Shown: positions 6,983 through 14,103 of the stretch, piece by piece
How the letters are laid out: each line of letters begins with the position of its first letter
How positions within the stretch are numbered: the stretch's first letter is position 1
NCBI GenBank assembly: GCA_006227085.1
Contig: SBFY01000060.1
Span: forward strand, 1-15,143
Length of the DNA: 15,143 nt
Direction: 5' to 3'
Origin: Gammaproteobacteria bacterium
Lineage (GTDB): Bacteria; Pseudomonadota; Gammaproteobacteria; Pseudomonadales; M0112
Program-made: the position numbers and the translations under genes
Notes under the pieces: generated by a model
Told to the model about the DNA's origin: nothing
Seen by the model: the letters and a program-made list of their open reading frames with translations, nothing else
Database searches by the model: none

Positions 6983-8131
6983 TTACAGGCGCTCGATAAT
7001 GGTGACGTTAGCCTGGCCACCACCTTCACACATGGTCTGCAAACCATAACGGCCACCGGTGCGCTCCAGCTCATGCAACAAGGTCGTCATCAGCTTGGTG
7101 CCCGTTGCACCCAGCGGATGCCCAAGGGCAATCGCGCCGCCGTTCACATTGGTTTTCTCATGCGGATAACCGGTTTCTTTCAACCACGCCATGACCACGG
7201 AAGCGAAGGCTTCGTTGATTTCCACCAGATCGATATCCTTGAGCGTCATACCGGCTTTTTTCAACGCGTACTGCGTGGCCGGGATCGGTGCGGTCAACAT
7301 CCAGATGGGATCATCCGCACGCACACTCATGTGATGGATACGGGCACGCGGGGTCAGGTTGTAACGCTTCAATGCGGCTTCACTGACCACCAGCACCGCG
7401 CTGGACGCATCGCAGGTCTGGCTGGACACAGCGGCAGTCACCTTGTCACAACCAAACAGGAAATCGAGTTCCGCCATTTTTTCCAGCGAGCTCTGGCGCG
7501 GTGTTTCATCATTAGCCACGCCGTTCAATGGCACGATCTCACGCTGGAAACGACCTTCCGCAATCGCCTTCAAGGCACGCGTGTGTGACTCCAGTGAATA
7601 CACTTCCAGGTCGCGACGACTCAAGCCCCACTTGTCAGCAATCATCTGCGCGGATTTGAACTGGGTGGGCGGCTCGGCACCATAACGCTTGACCCAGCCG
7701 GTGGAACCGGAAAACGGATCGGTGAAACCCAAGGGTTCAGCGGCCGTCATCGCCGAGGAAATCGGGATCTGCGTCATCGTTTGCACACCACCGGCCAGCA
7801 CCACATCCATGGTGCCGCTCATCACGGCTTGCGCGGCGAAGTGCACGGCTTGTTGTGAAGAGCCACACTGGCGATCCACCGTGGTGCCCGGCACTTCCTG
7901 CGACAGGCCTGCGGCCAACCAGCAGGTGCGTGCAATATCACCGGCCAAGGGGCCAATGGTATCGACACAGCCAAAAATCACGTCGTCGTATTCGTTATCA
8001 GGGATACCGGCACGATCAACAATCGCCTTGATCACATGCGCACCGAGATCCGCACCGTGCACCTGGCTCAAACCACCCTTGCGGCGACCGGTCGGGCTAC
8101 GCAGGGCATCAACAATATAGGCTTCAGGCAT
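6983..8131 (-). CDS. FadA5-like acetyl-CoA acetyltransferase (thiolase)
   Basis: A 382-residue thiolase, distinct from the FadA6-like one in this cluster. Active residues are Cys89 in VDRQCGSSQQA, His338 in GGAIALGHPLGATG, and Cys368 in TMCEGGGQ, with NEAFASV present. RSPTGRRKGGLS near the N-terminus, LTPRARI, LHELERT and the C-terminal TIIERL are shared in style with steroid thiolase FadA5 (Rv3546), which removes acetyl-CoA from steroid side chains. In this operon the likely substrate is the β-keto form of the HIP-CoA propionyl chain; this is inference. The ATG at 8131 is chosen over the in-frame one at 8155 because GAGGAG lies just upstream and the N-terminus then matches the family (PEAYIVDALRSP). 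A start at 8155 would also overlap the preceding gene by 11 bp. It could serve steroid side-chain degradation as well. Confidence 0.88.
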   Translation of the reverse strand: MPEAYIVDALRSPTGRRKGGLSQVHGADLGAHVIKAIVDRAGIPDNEYDDVIFGCVDTIGPLAGDIARTCWLAAGLSQEVPGTTVDRQCGSSQQAVHFAAQAVMSGTMDVVLAGGVQTMTQIPISSAMTAAEPLGFTDPFSGSTGWVKRYGAEPPTQFKSAQMIADKWGLSRRDLEVYSLESHTRALKAIAEGRFQREIVPLNGVANDETPRQSSLEKMAELDFLFGCDKVTAAVSSQTCDASSAVLVVSEAALKRYNLTPRARIHHMSVRADDPIWMLTAPIPATQYALKKAGMTLKDIDLVEINEAFASVVMAWLKETGYPHEKTNVNGGAIALGHPLGATGTKLMTTLLHELERTGGRYGLQTMCEGGGQANVTIIERL

Positions 8132-8136
8132 CTTGA

Positions 8137-8142
8137 CTCCTC
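8137..8142 (-). promoter_or_regulatory. Shine-Dalgarno site that sets the thiolase start
   Basis: GAGGAG on the minus strand lies 5 bases before the ATG at 8131, inside the 13-bp gap after the upstream dehydrogenase gene. It supports the start at 8131 rather than the in-frame ATG at 8155. Confidence 0.75.
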
Positions 8143-8144
8143 GT

Positions 8145-9200
8145 TCAGGCCACAAAGGTATTGCTGGCGCCGATCAGGGCGTTATCTTTCAGGACAAATT
8201 TCGCCACACGGGTTTTATGGAAGGCACGGTCACCCCAGGCGCCATCCAATGCCCAGGCTCGCTTGGCAAAAATATGCATGTCGACTTCCCAGGTATACCC
8301 CATCGCACCATGCACCTGGATGCCATTGCGTGCAGCCAGCAAGGCCGCTTCAGTCGCAGCAATTTTTGCATGCGACACATGCACACCAGCATGGCGATGA
8401 TTGTTCGCCAATGACCAGGCGGCGCGATACACCGGCGCCTTGGCATACTCCAGTTGCACAGCCACATTAGCCATGTGGTGCTTGACGGCCTGGAACGAAC
8501 CGATCGGCTTGCCAAACTGCTGGCGTTCGCTGGTGTATTTCACCGACAGATCAATCATGCGCTGCGCCAAGCCCAAGGACTGTGCCGCCACACCCAAGGC
8601 CCCGTAATTCAGGGCTTGCATCCACAGCGCTTTGCCTGCGGGACCTTTGGCCAGGCAAGTGGCAGGCTTCGGCGCCCACTCAATGCTGTGCAAACGACGG
8701 GAAGGATCCACGCTTTCATTCCGGCGCATATTCTTTTTACGCGCCTTGACCAGATGCACTTCATCATTATGCTGCAGCAACCAGGCATCGGCGGTATGGG
8801 CATCGCTGACCAATGGATTGCGACTATGACCTACTGCAATGCGCGCTTCGCCAGCAGCCATCTTCTGCAGCCATTCATTGCGCACATCACTTTCCGGCAA
8901 GGCTGCTAACAATGGCGCAACGACCAGCACGGTTTCCACCAGGTTTTCCGGCAAGGCCACATAACCGCATTCCTGCGCCAGCAGTACAAAATCCACCGCG
9001 TTCATGCCAAGGCCCCCCTGCGCTTCCGGCACCGTCATGCCCACCAGGCCCATTTCCACGAGTTGCTGCCACAGTTCATCCGAGCGACCGGTTTTGGTTT
9101 CCCACAGGGCACGGATACTTTCCGTGGTCACTTCATTGACCAGGAAGTCGCGCACGCTTTCCTGGAACAGCAACTGGTCTTCAGTAAAGGTAAAGTCCAT
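8145..9200 (-). CDS. Short acyl-CoA dehydrogenase, FadE32/FadE33-like subunit
   Basis: A 351-residue acyl-CoA dehydrogenase relative, shorter than the 380-395 residues of the other three in the cluster; the middle β domain (roughly 115-185) looks shortened, as in mycobacterial FadE32 and FadE33. Visible parts are PEAQGGLGMNAVD (58-70), ERQQFGKPIGSFQAVKH (225-241) and HGAMGYTWEVDMHIFAKRA (297-315). The canonical C-terminal catalytic Glu motif is absent, so it probably works only as the partner of an active subunit, most likely the FadE31-like protein encoded 13 bp upstream. The reading frame stays open up to an ATG at 9371, but the extra 57 residues overlap the upstream gene, look unrelated to the family and lack a good ribosome site. 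AAGGAG before 9200 and the typical start MDFTFTEDQ decide the call. Confidence 0.86.
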   Translation of the reverse strand: MDFTFTEDQLLFQESVRDFLVNEVTTESIRALWETKTGRSDELWQQLVEMGLVGMTVPEAQGGLGMNAVDFVLLAQECGYVALPENLVETVLVVAPLLAALPESDVRNEWLQKMAAGEARIAVGHSRNPLVSDAHTADAWLLQHNDEVHLVKARKKNMRRNESVDPSRRLHSIEWAPKPATCLAKGPAGKALWMQALNYGALGVAAQSLGLAQRMIDLSVKYTSERQQFGKPIGSFQAVKHHMANVAVQLEYAKAPVYRAAWSLANNHRHAGVHVSHAKIAATEAALLAARNGIQVHGAMGYTWEVDMHIFAKRAWALDGAWGDRAFHKTRVAKFVLKDNALIGASNTFVA

Positions 9201-9206
9201 GGTGTG

Positions 9207-9212
9207 CTCCTT
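9207..9212 (-). promoter_or_regulatory. Shine-Dalgarno site that sets the short dehydrogenase start
   Basis: AAGGAG on the minus strand lies 6 bases before the ATG at 9200, within the 13 bp that separate this gene from the FadE31-like gene. It supports the 351-residue product over the 408-residue reading from 9371. Confidence 0.75.
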
Positions 9213-9213
9213 A

Positions 9214-10377
9214 TTAACGCGGCATGCCAAGCATGCGCTCGGCAATGATGTTGCGCTGGATTTCGTTGGTGCCGGCATAAATGGTTCCGGACTGGCTGAA
9301 CAGGAAACCGTCCAGCCAATGCCCCACACCCTGTGCAGCCGGCGCATGCGGCAACAATTCAGCACGCGCACCGAGGATACTCATGGCCGTTGCGTGCATC
9401 TTCTGGTCCAGCTCAGACCAGAAAATCTTGTTGGTCGATGATTCCGCACCAATCTTGCCGCCCTTGCTCAAGCGGCAGGCGGTTTGGTAGGTCGTGAGGG
9501 TATAGGCTTCGGCATCCATCCAGGCACGCAATACCGCTTCGCGCACCATCGGGTCACGATCGGCGGATTCCTGGTTTTCGCGATACAGCTCGACCAGGCG
9601 ACGCGCGGTTTCCTGGAAACGTGCCGGTGAACGCAGCATCAAGCCGCGCTCGAAACCGGCGGTGGCCATTGCCACTTTCCAGCCAGCGCCTTCATCGCCC
9701 AGGCGGTTTTCGACCGGCACACGCACATTGTCGAAGAAAATCTCGGCAAAACCCGGCAGGCCATCCAGCTGCGGGATCGGGCGCACCGTGATGCCTTCGG
9801 CATTGAGTGGCACCAGGATGAATGTCAGGCCGTGGTGACGCTCGGAGTTGGGGTCGGTACGGAACATACCGAATGACCAGTCGGCATACACAGCGCGTGT
9901 CGACCAGGTTTTCTGGCCGTTAATCACGTAATGATCACCATCACGATCAGCACGCGCACGGATCGCTGCCATGTCCGAACCGGCATTCGGCTCCGACCAG
10001 GCTTGCGCCCACACTTCTTCACCGGTCGCCATTTTCGGCAGGATGCGCTTCTTCTGCTCCTCGGTGCCGTACTCCATCAGGGTCGGGCCCAGCAGGAAAA
10101 TGCCGTTCTGGTTCACACGCGCCGGCGAGCCAGCCCGGTAATACTCTTCTTCAAAAATCAGCCATTCGATCAGGTCACAGCCACGACCACCGAGTTCTTC
10201 CGGCCAGGTCACCATGCCCCAGCGGCCTTTGTTCAAGGTCGCTTCCCATTTACGGTGCTGGGCAAAACCGGCTTCGGTATCGAACGACTTCAGCGGCTTC
10301 TTCGGCACATGGTTTTTCAACCAATTGCGAATCTGGAGACGAAACGCTTGTTGTTCTTCGGTATAGGCAAGTTCCAT
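9214..10377 (-). CDS. fadE31: FadE31-like acyl-CoA dehydrogenase
   Basis: A 387-residue FAD-dependent acyl-CoA dehydrogenase. Segments in order are PEELGGRGCDL (59-69), WSEPNAGSDMAAIRA (127-141), VINGQKTWSTRA (151-162), and the C-terminal IYAGTNEIQRNIIAERMLGMP. The medium-chain catalytic Glu position is Ala368; Glu243 in GFERG is the probable base. This makes it the catalytically competent type, like FadE30. FadE31 of M. tuberculosis forms α2β2 enzymes with FadE32 or FadE33 that act late in ring C/D breakdown; the short partner-type gene 13 bp downstream fits such a pair. The ATG at 10377 has AAGGA upstream. The FadE31 label rests on context and overall type; a closer relation to another FadE cannot be excluded by eye. 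Confidence 0.86.
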   Translation of the reverse strand: MELAYTEEQQAFRLQIRNWLKNHVPKKPLKSFDTEAGFAQHRKWEATLNKGRWGMVTWPEELGGRGCDLIEWLIFEEEYYRAGSPARVNQNGIFLLGPTLMEYGTEEQKKRILPKMATGEEVWAQAWSEPNAGSDMAAIRARADRDGDHYVINGQKTWSTRAVYADWSFGMFRTDPNSERHHGLTFILVPLNAEGITVRPIPQLDGLPGFAEIFFDNVRVPVENRLGDEGAGWKVAMATAGFERGLMLRSPARFQETARRLVELYRENQESADRDPMVREAVLRAWMDAEAYTLTTYQTACRLSKGGKIGAESSTNKIFWSELDQKMHATAMSILGARAELLPHAPAAQGVGHWLDGFLFSQSGTIYAGTNEIQRNIIAERMLGMPR

Positions 10378-10404
10378 GAATGTATCCTTGCTGGTTTTGG
10401 CTAA

Positions 10405-11166
10405 TTATTTCTTGTCGAAACTGGCATCGCGTTTCTGCACAAAGGCATCACGCGCTTCCTGTGAATCCGGTGAGGTGTAGGCTTCCAACGTAAAACCCTG
10501 CTCCCAACGGTATTTGTCTTCCAGCGAACCGTCTTCGATGCCCGTCAGCGCTTCTTTCGCCAGGCGAATCATTTTCGGGCTCTTGGCCGCAATCTTGGTG
10601 GCGATTTCAAATGCTGTGTCGCGCAGTTGTTCTTTCGGCACGACGCGCTCGATAGCACCCAGGCGATACGCTTCCTGCGCATCGATCATGTCGCCGGTGA
10701 AATACATGTAACGGACTTTCTGCACCGGGAACATGCGCTGCAAATGCGCACCGCCACCCATGGCACCACGATCCACTTCCGGCACACCGAAACGCGCGCA
10801 TTCCGAGGCCACGATGATGTCAGCCGCACCGCTGATTCCGATACCGCCACCCAGCACAAACCCGTGCACGGCCACGATCACCGGCTTCGGGTTCAGGTGA
10901 ATCGCACGGAAGGTGTCGTAATTGCCTTTGTTCACCTTGGTGATCAATGAACCATCGGCCGACAATTCCTTGATATCGACACCAGCACAGAAACCACGAC
11001 CTTCGGCACGGATGATGATGACGCGCACCGCGTCGTTATCACCCAGGGATTCGATTTCACGCGCAATCGACAACCAGCCATCGCTGGTAAAGGCATTGAC
11101 GGGAGGATGGTTGAACACCATCTCGGCAATCCCCTCTTTAATTGATACTTCAAAAGGCTGGCTCAT
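10405..11166 (-). CDS. echA20: EchA20-like ring D hydrolase (crotonase family)
   Basis: A 253-residue crotonase-fold protein. EchA20 hydrolyses ring D of the bicyclic CoA intermediate HIEC-CoA, giving COCHEA-CoA. The oxyanion-hole segments are GRGFCAGVDIKEL (57-69) and HGFVLGGGIG (101-110). Of the two glutamates used by enoyl-CoA hydratases, the second is retained (Glu130 in FGVPEVDRGAMGGG) but the first is replaced by Gly110, which fits hydrolase rather than hydratase chemistry. The C-terminal KEALTGIEDGSLEDKYRWEQ and EQGFT resemble EchA20 strongly. The frame is open to an ATG at 11265, but those 33 extra residues overlap ipdC and look unlike the family; the ATG at 11166 with GGGGAG upstream is preferred. 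It lies 29 bp after ipdC. Confidence 0.91.
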   Translation of the reverse strand: MSQPFEVSIKEGIAEMVFNHPPVNAFTSDGWLSIAREIESLGDNDAVRVIIIRAEGRGFCAGVDIKELSADGSLITKVNKGNYDTFRAIHLNPKPVIVAVHGFVLGGGIGISGAADIIVASECARFGVPEVDRGAMGGGAHLQRMFPVQKVRYMYFTGDMIDAQEAYRLGAIERVVPKEQLRDTAFEIATKIAAKSPKMIRLAKEALTGIEDGSLEDKYRWEQGFTLEAYTSPDSQEARDAFVQKRDASFDKK

Positions 11167-11171
11167 GGTGT

Positions 11172-11178
11172 TCTCCCC
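11172..11178 (-). promoter_or_regulatory. Shine-Dalgarno site that sets the echA20 start
   Basis: GGGGAGA on the minus strand lies 5 bases before the ATG at 11166 in the 29-bp gap after ipdC, supporting the 253-residue product over the longer reading that begins inside ipdC at 11265. Confidence 0.7.
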
Positions 11179-11195
11179 GTAACGTGATGTCGTGT

Positions 11196-12263
11196 TCAGT
11201 CGCGCGACAGTGCGGACAGGCGGGATTCCGCTTCCTGCACGATCGCTGCAATCAGTTCCGCACAAGTGGGCAAGCTATCGATCACACCTGCCACCTGCCC
11301 GCTTGGCAAAATACCTTCGGCCGGCTGCCCATCGACCATCGCTTTCTGGATGATCATCGGCGCATTCGCGGACATGATCGCCTGCGACCAGGTCAGCCCA
11401 TCGTGCTTGACCATCGCATGCGCGGATTTCAACAAACCGACCGGCGAAGCGCCGGACAGCTTCATGTATTTCAAACCATTGATCGCTGCCAACCACAGGC
11501 GGTGCAGGTTGCCGGATTTTTCCAGCTCACTGAGGAATTCGTTCATCACCATGCGCTGCGGCAGGCCGTCAATCGCGCGCGACACGATGATGTCTGCCGG
11601 GTTCTTGCAATCAATGTAACGCTGCTTGGTCTGCAACGGCACCGGGCTTTCCTGCGTCAGCAAGAAGCGCGTGCCCATCGCGATGCCATCGGCACCGAAA
11701 GCCATCGCCGCAACCAGGCCACGGCCGTCCTTGAAACCACCAGCACCTGCCACCGGCACCTGCGCACCCACCGCATCCACCACTTGCGGCAACAGCAGCG
11801 TGGTCGGCACGGCTCCGGTATGGCCGCCGCCTTCGCCACCTTGCACGGTGACCGCATCGGCGCCCATTTCAACGGCTTTTTTCGCGTGCTTCGGCAAACC
11901 CACGGTCGGCATGCACACCACGCCGGCATCCTTCAGCTTTTTCACCATGTCCTTGCCGGGTGAACGCGAATAACTCACCGCTTTCACGCCGTGGCGGATC
12001 ACCATATCGACGATCTCGGCCGCGTTCGGCTGGTACATGTGGAAGTTCACGCCAAAATTAGCGGACGTGAGTTCCTTGGTCTTGAGGATATTGGCTTCCA
12101 TCTGCTCGGGCGGGATGGTCGCACCGGCCAAGAATCCGAAACCACCGGCATTGCAGGTACCGGCCACCAGTTTGGGATCAGCCACCCACCCCATCGCGGT
12201 CTGGATGATCGGGTATTTACAGCCCAGCAGTGCGCACAGGCGTGAATCGGTCAATACGGACAT
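11196..12263 (-). CDS. ipdC: IpdC-like flavin-dependent oxidoreductase (nitronate monooxygenase family)
   Basis: A 355-residue TIM-barrel flavoprotein of the nitronate monooxygenase (2-nitropropane dioxygenase) superfamily. The start CKYPIIQTAMGWVADPKL (15-32) is typical. FMN-binding glycine-rich loops are QGGEGGGHTG (141-150), GAGGFKDGRG (173-182) and GADGIAMGTRF (190-200). In the KstR2 pathway IpdC acts on the indane-ring CoA intermediate before ring D hydrolysis, changing its unsaturation to give the EchA20 substrate. The position 8 bp after ipdB and just before echA20 puts it beside its pathway partners, which makes IpdC far more likely than a general nitronate detoxifying enzyme or an enoyl-ACP reductase II. 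The start at 12263 is the only plausible one and gives a full-length family member. Confidence 0.91.
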   Translation of the reverse strand: MSVLTDSRLCALLGCKYPIIQTAMGWVADPKLVAGTCNAGGFGFLAGATIPPEQMEANILKTKELTSANFGVNFHMYQPNAAEIVDMVIRHGVKAVSYSRSPGKDMVKKLKDAGVVCMPTVGLPKHAKKAVEMGADAVTVQGGEGGGHTGAVPTTLLLPQVVDAVGAQVPVAGAGGFKDGRGLVAAMAFGADGIAMGTRFLLTQESPVPLQTKQRYIDCKNPADIIVSRAIDGLPQRMVMNEFLSELEKSGNLHRLWLAAINGLKYMKLSGASPVGLLKSAHAMVKHDGLTWSQAIMSANAPMIIQKAMVDGQPAEGILPSGQVAGVIDSLPTCAELIAAIVQEAESRLSALSRD

Positions 12264-12271
12264 GATGATCC

Positions 12272-13072
12272 TTACTTGCGGATGCCGGGCGGGTTGTCAC
12301 GCAGCTGTTTGGCTCGCAGGTTGTGCGGGTCCAGCCTGGCGATCAGGGCCAGCTGTTCCACCGTCGGCGCGGCCGTCACTGGTACATCACCATCAATATG
12401 CAGCGGGAAGCCGGTATTGGCCTTCACCTCATCCACGGTCACACCCGGGTGTACGCTGACCAGGCGCACCTGGTGCTTCGGGCCACCGAAATCCATCACG
12501 CACAGGTTGGTGATGATGAAACGGATATCGATATCATCCAGCGAATAACCGTGCGGCAAACGCTCCGGGTTGTAACCGATCGAGCCCACCATGTCGCATT
12601 CGCCATCCACGAACACCTTGGCGTTGTGGTCCGGTACGAAAAACGAATTGGCGTGGCTGATGGAGTTACCCGGCAAGCCGCGCACACCCAGCATCTGCAC
12701 TTTCGGCTTGTCATAGGTGCCGCCGATACAGGAAATGTTGGCCTGGCCAAAACGGTCAATCTGGGTCGGGCCGATCATGGCGTGACGCTTGCCACCCCAG
12801 ACGTTATCGAAAATGCGTGAGAAACCCATCCAGGTTTCAAACTTCGGCTGGTAATCACCACGCGGGCCTACCGGCACCGGCTCGGACACCATATAGGCTT
12901 CGGAATCGGTCATCATCAGGTCGGGGTTCACCGTGCTCATGCACAGGGAAGCGCCCAGACGCGGGATCACACCAATACCGGTGGCCAGCACTTCACCATC
13001 GTCTTTCCAGACATTGGCTGCCGCACAGATCATCAGTTCGGCCAGGGTAAATTCAGTTGCAGGCGTACTCAT
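12272..13072 (-). CDS. ipdB: IpdB, β subunit of the ring C hydrolase
   Basis: A 266-residue protein of the class I CoA-transferase fold. IpdA and IpdB together form a hydrolase that opens the last ring of COCHEA-CoA; despite the fold, the enzyme is not thought to transfer CoA. Visible conserved stretches are GEVLATGIGVIPRLGASL (26-43), FDNVWGGKRHAMIGPTQID (88-106), GVRGLPGNSISHAN (129-142), and PGVTVDEVKANTGFPL (209-224). The partner ipdA lies 28 bp upstream and ipdC 8 bp downstream, the A-B-C order also found in M. tuberculosis (Rv3551 to Rv3553). The Comamonas counterpart is one of the ScdL1L2 subunits. The ATG at 13072 has AAGGA upstream. An ordinary 3-oxoacid CoA-transferase subunit is the alternative, made unlikely by the neighbours. 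Confidence 0.92.
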   Translation of the reverse strand: MSTPATEFTLAELMICAAANVWKDDGEVLATGIGVIPRLGASLCMSTVNPDLMMTDSEAYMVSEPVPVGPRGDYQPKFETWMGFSRIFDNVWGGKRHAMIGPTQIDRFGQANISCIGGTYDKPKVQMLGVRGLPGNSISHANSFFVPDHNAKVFVDGECDMVGSIGYNPERLPHGYSLDDIDIRFIITNLCVMDFGGPKHQVRLVSVHPGVTVDEVKANTGFPLHIDGDVPVTAAPTVEQLALIARLDPHNLRAKQLRDNPPGIRK

Positions 13073-13100
13073 GGTTCATTCCTTATCAAGTCTGGCCAAC

Positions 13101-13976
13101 TTAAAACACGGGCTTCGGCAGTTTGCGCACGGCCTCAAGGCCGCCCACGGCTGCGAGGTACGCGTCCTCGCCCGGCGTCACATACTGGTCCACATAGGAT
13201 TGCCAGCCGCCTTCTTCCTTCGCGGTCGCGGCATAGGCACCGAAATGCTTCACATCAAAACCGTAGGTGGCGGTAGATGTCGGGTGTGCGCCACCGGCCA
13301 TCGGCACCACGCCGGTGGTTTCGCTGCGCTCCCAGTACACATAGCGGGCTTCTTCCTCACTGTGGAACGCGCTGGTCTCGACCAGCTCATCACAGGTGAC
13401 GAACGTCTTGTCTGCGGCACGCGCAAACAGGTCATCCATGTACAGGTCCGGGCCCTTGATCTGGCAGACGCCACGGCTATCGGCACGGTCGACATGCAGC
13501 AGGGCCACATCCAGGTCCAGTGCCGGCATCGCCACCAGTTCGCGGCCATCGGCATACGGGGAACGGATGGTCTTGATCGACGGGTTCACTTTCAGCACAT
13601 CGGTGCCCAGGCCTACCGGAGTCGGCAGGAACGGCACGCGCATGGCGGCAGCTTTCAGGCCCAGCAGGAACATGCCTTCGTCGACTTCCATGGTCTCGAT
13701 CGCGCCGGTCTGGCGGGCGACACGGAAATACGGCTCCAGTGGGATGAAGTCCAGTGAGACGAAGGCAAACACGACCTTCTTCACCTTGCCGGCCGCGCAC
13801 AGCATGCCGACATCGGCACCGCCATAGGCGACGATGGTCAGGTCTTTCAGGTCAGAGCGGAGGATTTCGCGGATCAGTGCCATTGGCTTGCGACGGGGAC
13901 CCCAACCGCCAATACCGATGGTCATCCCATCGCGCAGTTGGCCCACAACACCTGCAAGCGACATTACCTTGTTCAT
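13101..13976 (-). CDS. ipdA: IpdA, α subunit of the ring C hydrolase
   Basis: A 291-residue CoA-transferase-fold subunit and partner of IpdB. The N-terminal region has LRDGMTIGIGGWGPRRKP (14-31), then LTIVAYGGADVGMLCAAGKVKK (46-67), a GIGGWG and VAYGGxDxGxLCxAGKVK pattern I recognise from mycobacterial IpdA. An acidic cluster at IETMEVDEG (93-101) lies where the family places its catalytic glutamate; which of the three glutamates is the active one cannot be decided by eye. The ATG at 13976 has AAGGGG upstream; a second ATG five bases earlier would read only two codons before a stop that overlaps the true start. This is the first gene of the compact block and follows a 127-bp gap, so an operon promoter is expected just upstream. 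Confidence 0.92.
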   Translation of the reverse strand: MNKVMSLAGVVGQLRDGMTIGIGGWGPRRKPMALIREILRSDLKDLTIVAYGGADVGMLCAAGKVKKVVFAFVSLDFIPLEPYFRVARQTGAIETMEVDEGMFLLGLKAAAMRVPFLPTPVGLGTDVLKVNPSIKTIRSPYADGRELVAMPALDLDVALLHVDRADSRGVCQIKGPDLYMDDLFARAADKTFVTCDELVETSAFHSEEEARYVYWERSETTGVVPMAGGAHPTSTATYGFDVKHFGAYAATAKEEGGWQSYVDQYVTPGEDAYLAAVGGLEAVRKLPKPVF

Positions 13977-14017
13977 GCCATACCCCTTGGCTGGAATTTC
14001 AAATACAAGAAAGCCCT

Positions 14018-14045
14018 GTCTGGAACCGGCCTGCAGCCGGCAGAC
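14018..14045. promoter_or_regulatory. Nested inverted repeat upstream of ipdA
   Basis: Two arms, GTCTG (14018-14022) and CAGAC (14041-14045), enclose a second perfect pair, CCGGC (14026-14030) and GCCGG (14036-14040), around a 5-base centre. The outer pair is offset by a 3-base bulge, so the element is either a bulged RNA hairpin in the ipdA leader or a GC-rich operator. It lies about 20 bases downstream of the possible -10 box in this gap and 41 bases before the ipdA start. It does not resemble the published KstR2 site. Confidence 0.4.
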
Positions 14046-14066
14046 GGACCCACAAACGGGGCGGGT

Positions 14067-14096
14067 ATTCTAGCCCAAAAGGGCCTTCCGGCCCAA
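14067..14096 (-). promoter_or_regulatory. Possible σ70 promoter for the ipdA operon
   Basis: The minus strand reads TAGAAT (complement of 14067-14072), five of six matches to the -10 consensus, with TTGGGC (complement of 14091-14096) 18 bases upstream as a partial -35. The inferred start near 14060 would leave a leader of roughly 85 bases before ipdA. The -35 overlaps the fadD3 terminator stem. This is the only gap in the ipdA-to-fadA6 block large enough for a promoter, which adds some weight. Confidence 0.35.
14077..14094 (-). terminator. Possible rho-independent terminator after fadD3
   Basis: In the minus-strand RNA, GGGCC and GGCCC form a perfect 5-bp GC stem closed by a GGAA (GNRA-type) tetraloop and followed by UUUU. 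It begins 10 bases after the fadD3 stop codon. The stem and U-run are short, so termination may be partial and some transcripts may continue into ipdA. Confidence 0.45.
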
Positions 14097-14103
14097 GGCC
14101 GGA

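Noticed and set aside
9201..9371. N-terminal extension of the short acyl-CoA dehydrogenase from an ATG at 9371
   Set aside because: The added residues overlap the FadE31-like gene, do not look like the family, and a strong AAGGAG lies in front of the ATG at 9200.
11167..11265. N-terminal extension of EchA20 from an ATG at 11265
   Set aside because: The extra 33 residues read through the end of ipdC and lack family resemblance, while GGGGAG precedes the ATG at 11166.
11196..12263. Nitronate monooxygenase involved in nitroalkane detoxification
   Set aside because: The superfamily is right, but the position between ipdB and echA20 points to IpdC of steroid breakdown.
12272..13976. Ordinary 3-oxoacid or glutaconate CoA-transferase
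   Set aside because: The fold is shared, but the motifs and the adjacent ipdC and echA20 genes match the ring C hydrolase IpdAB.
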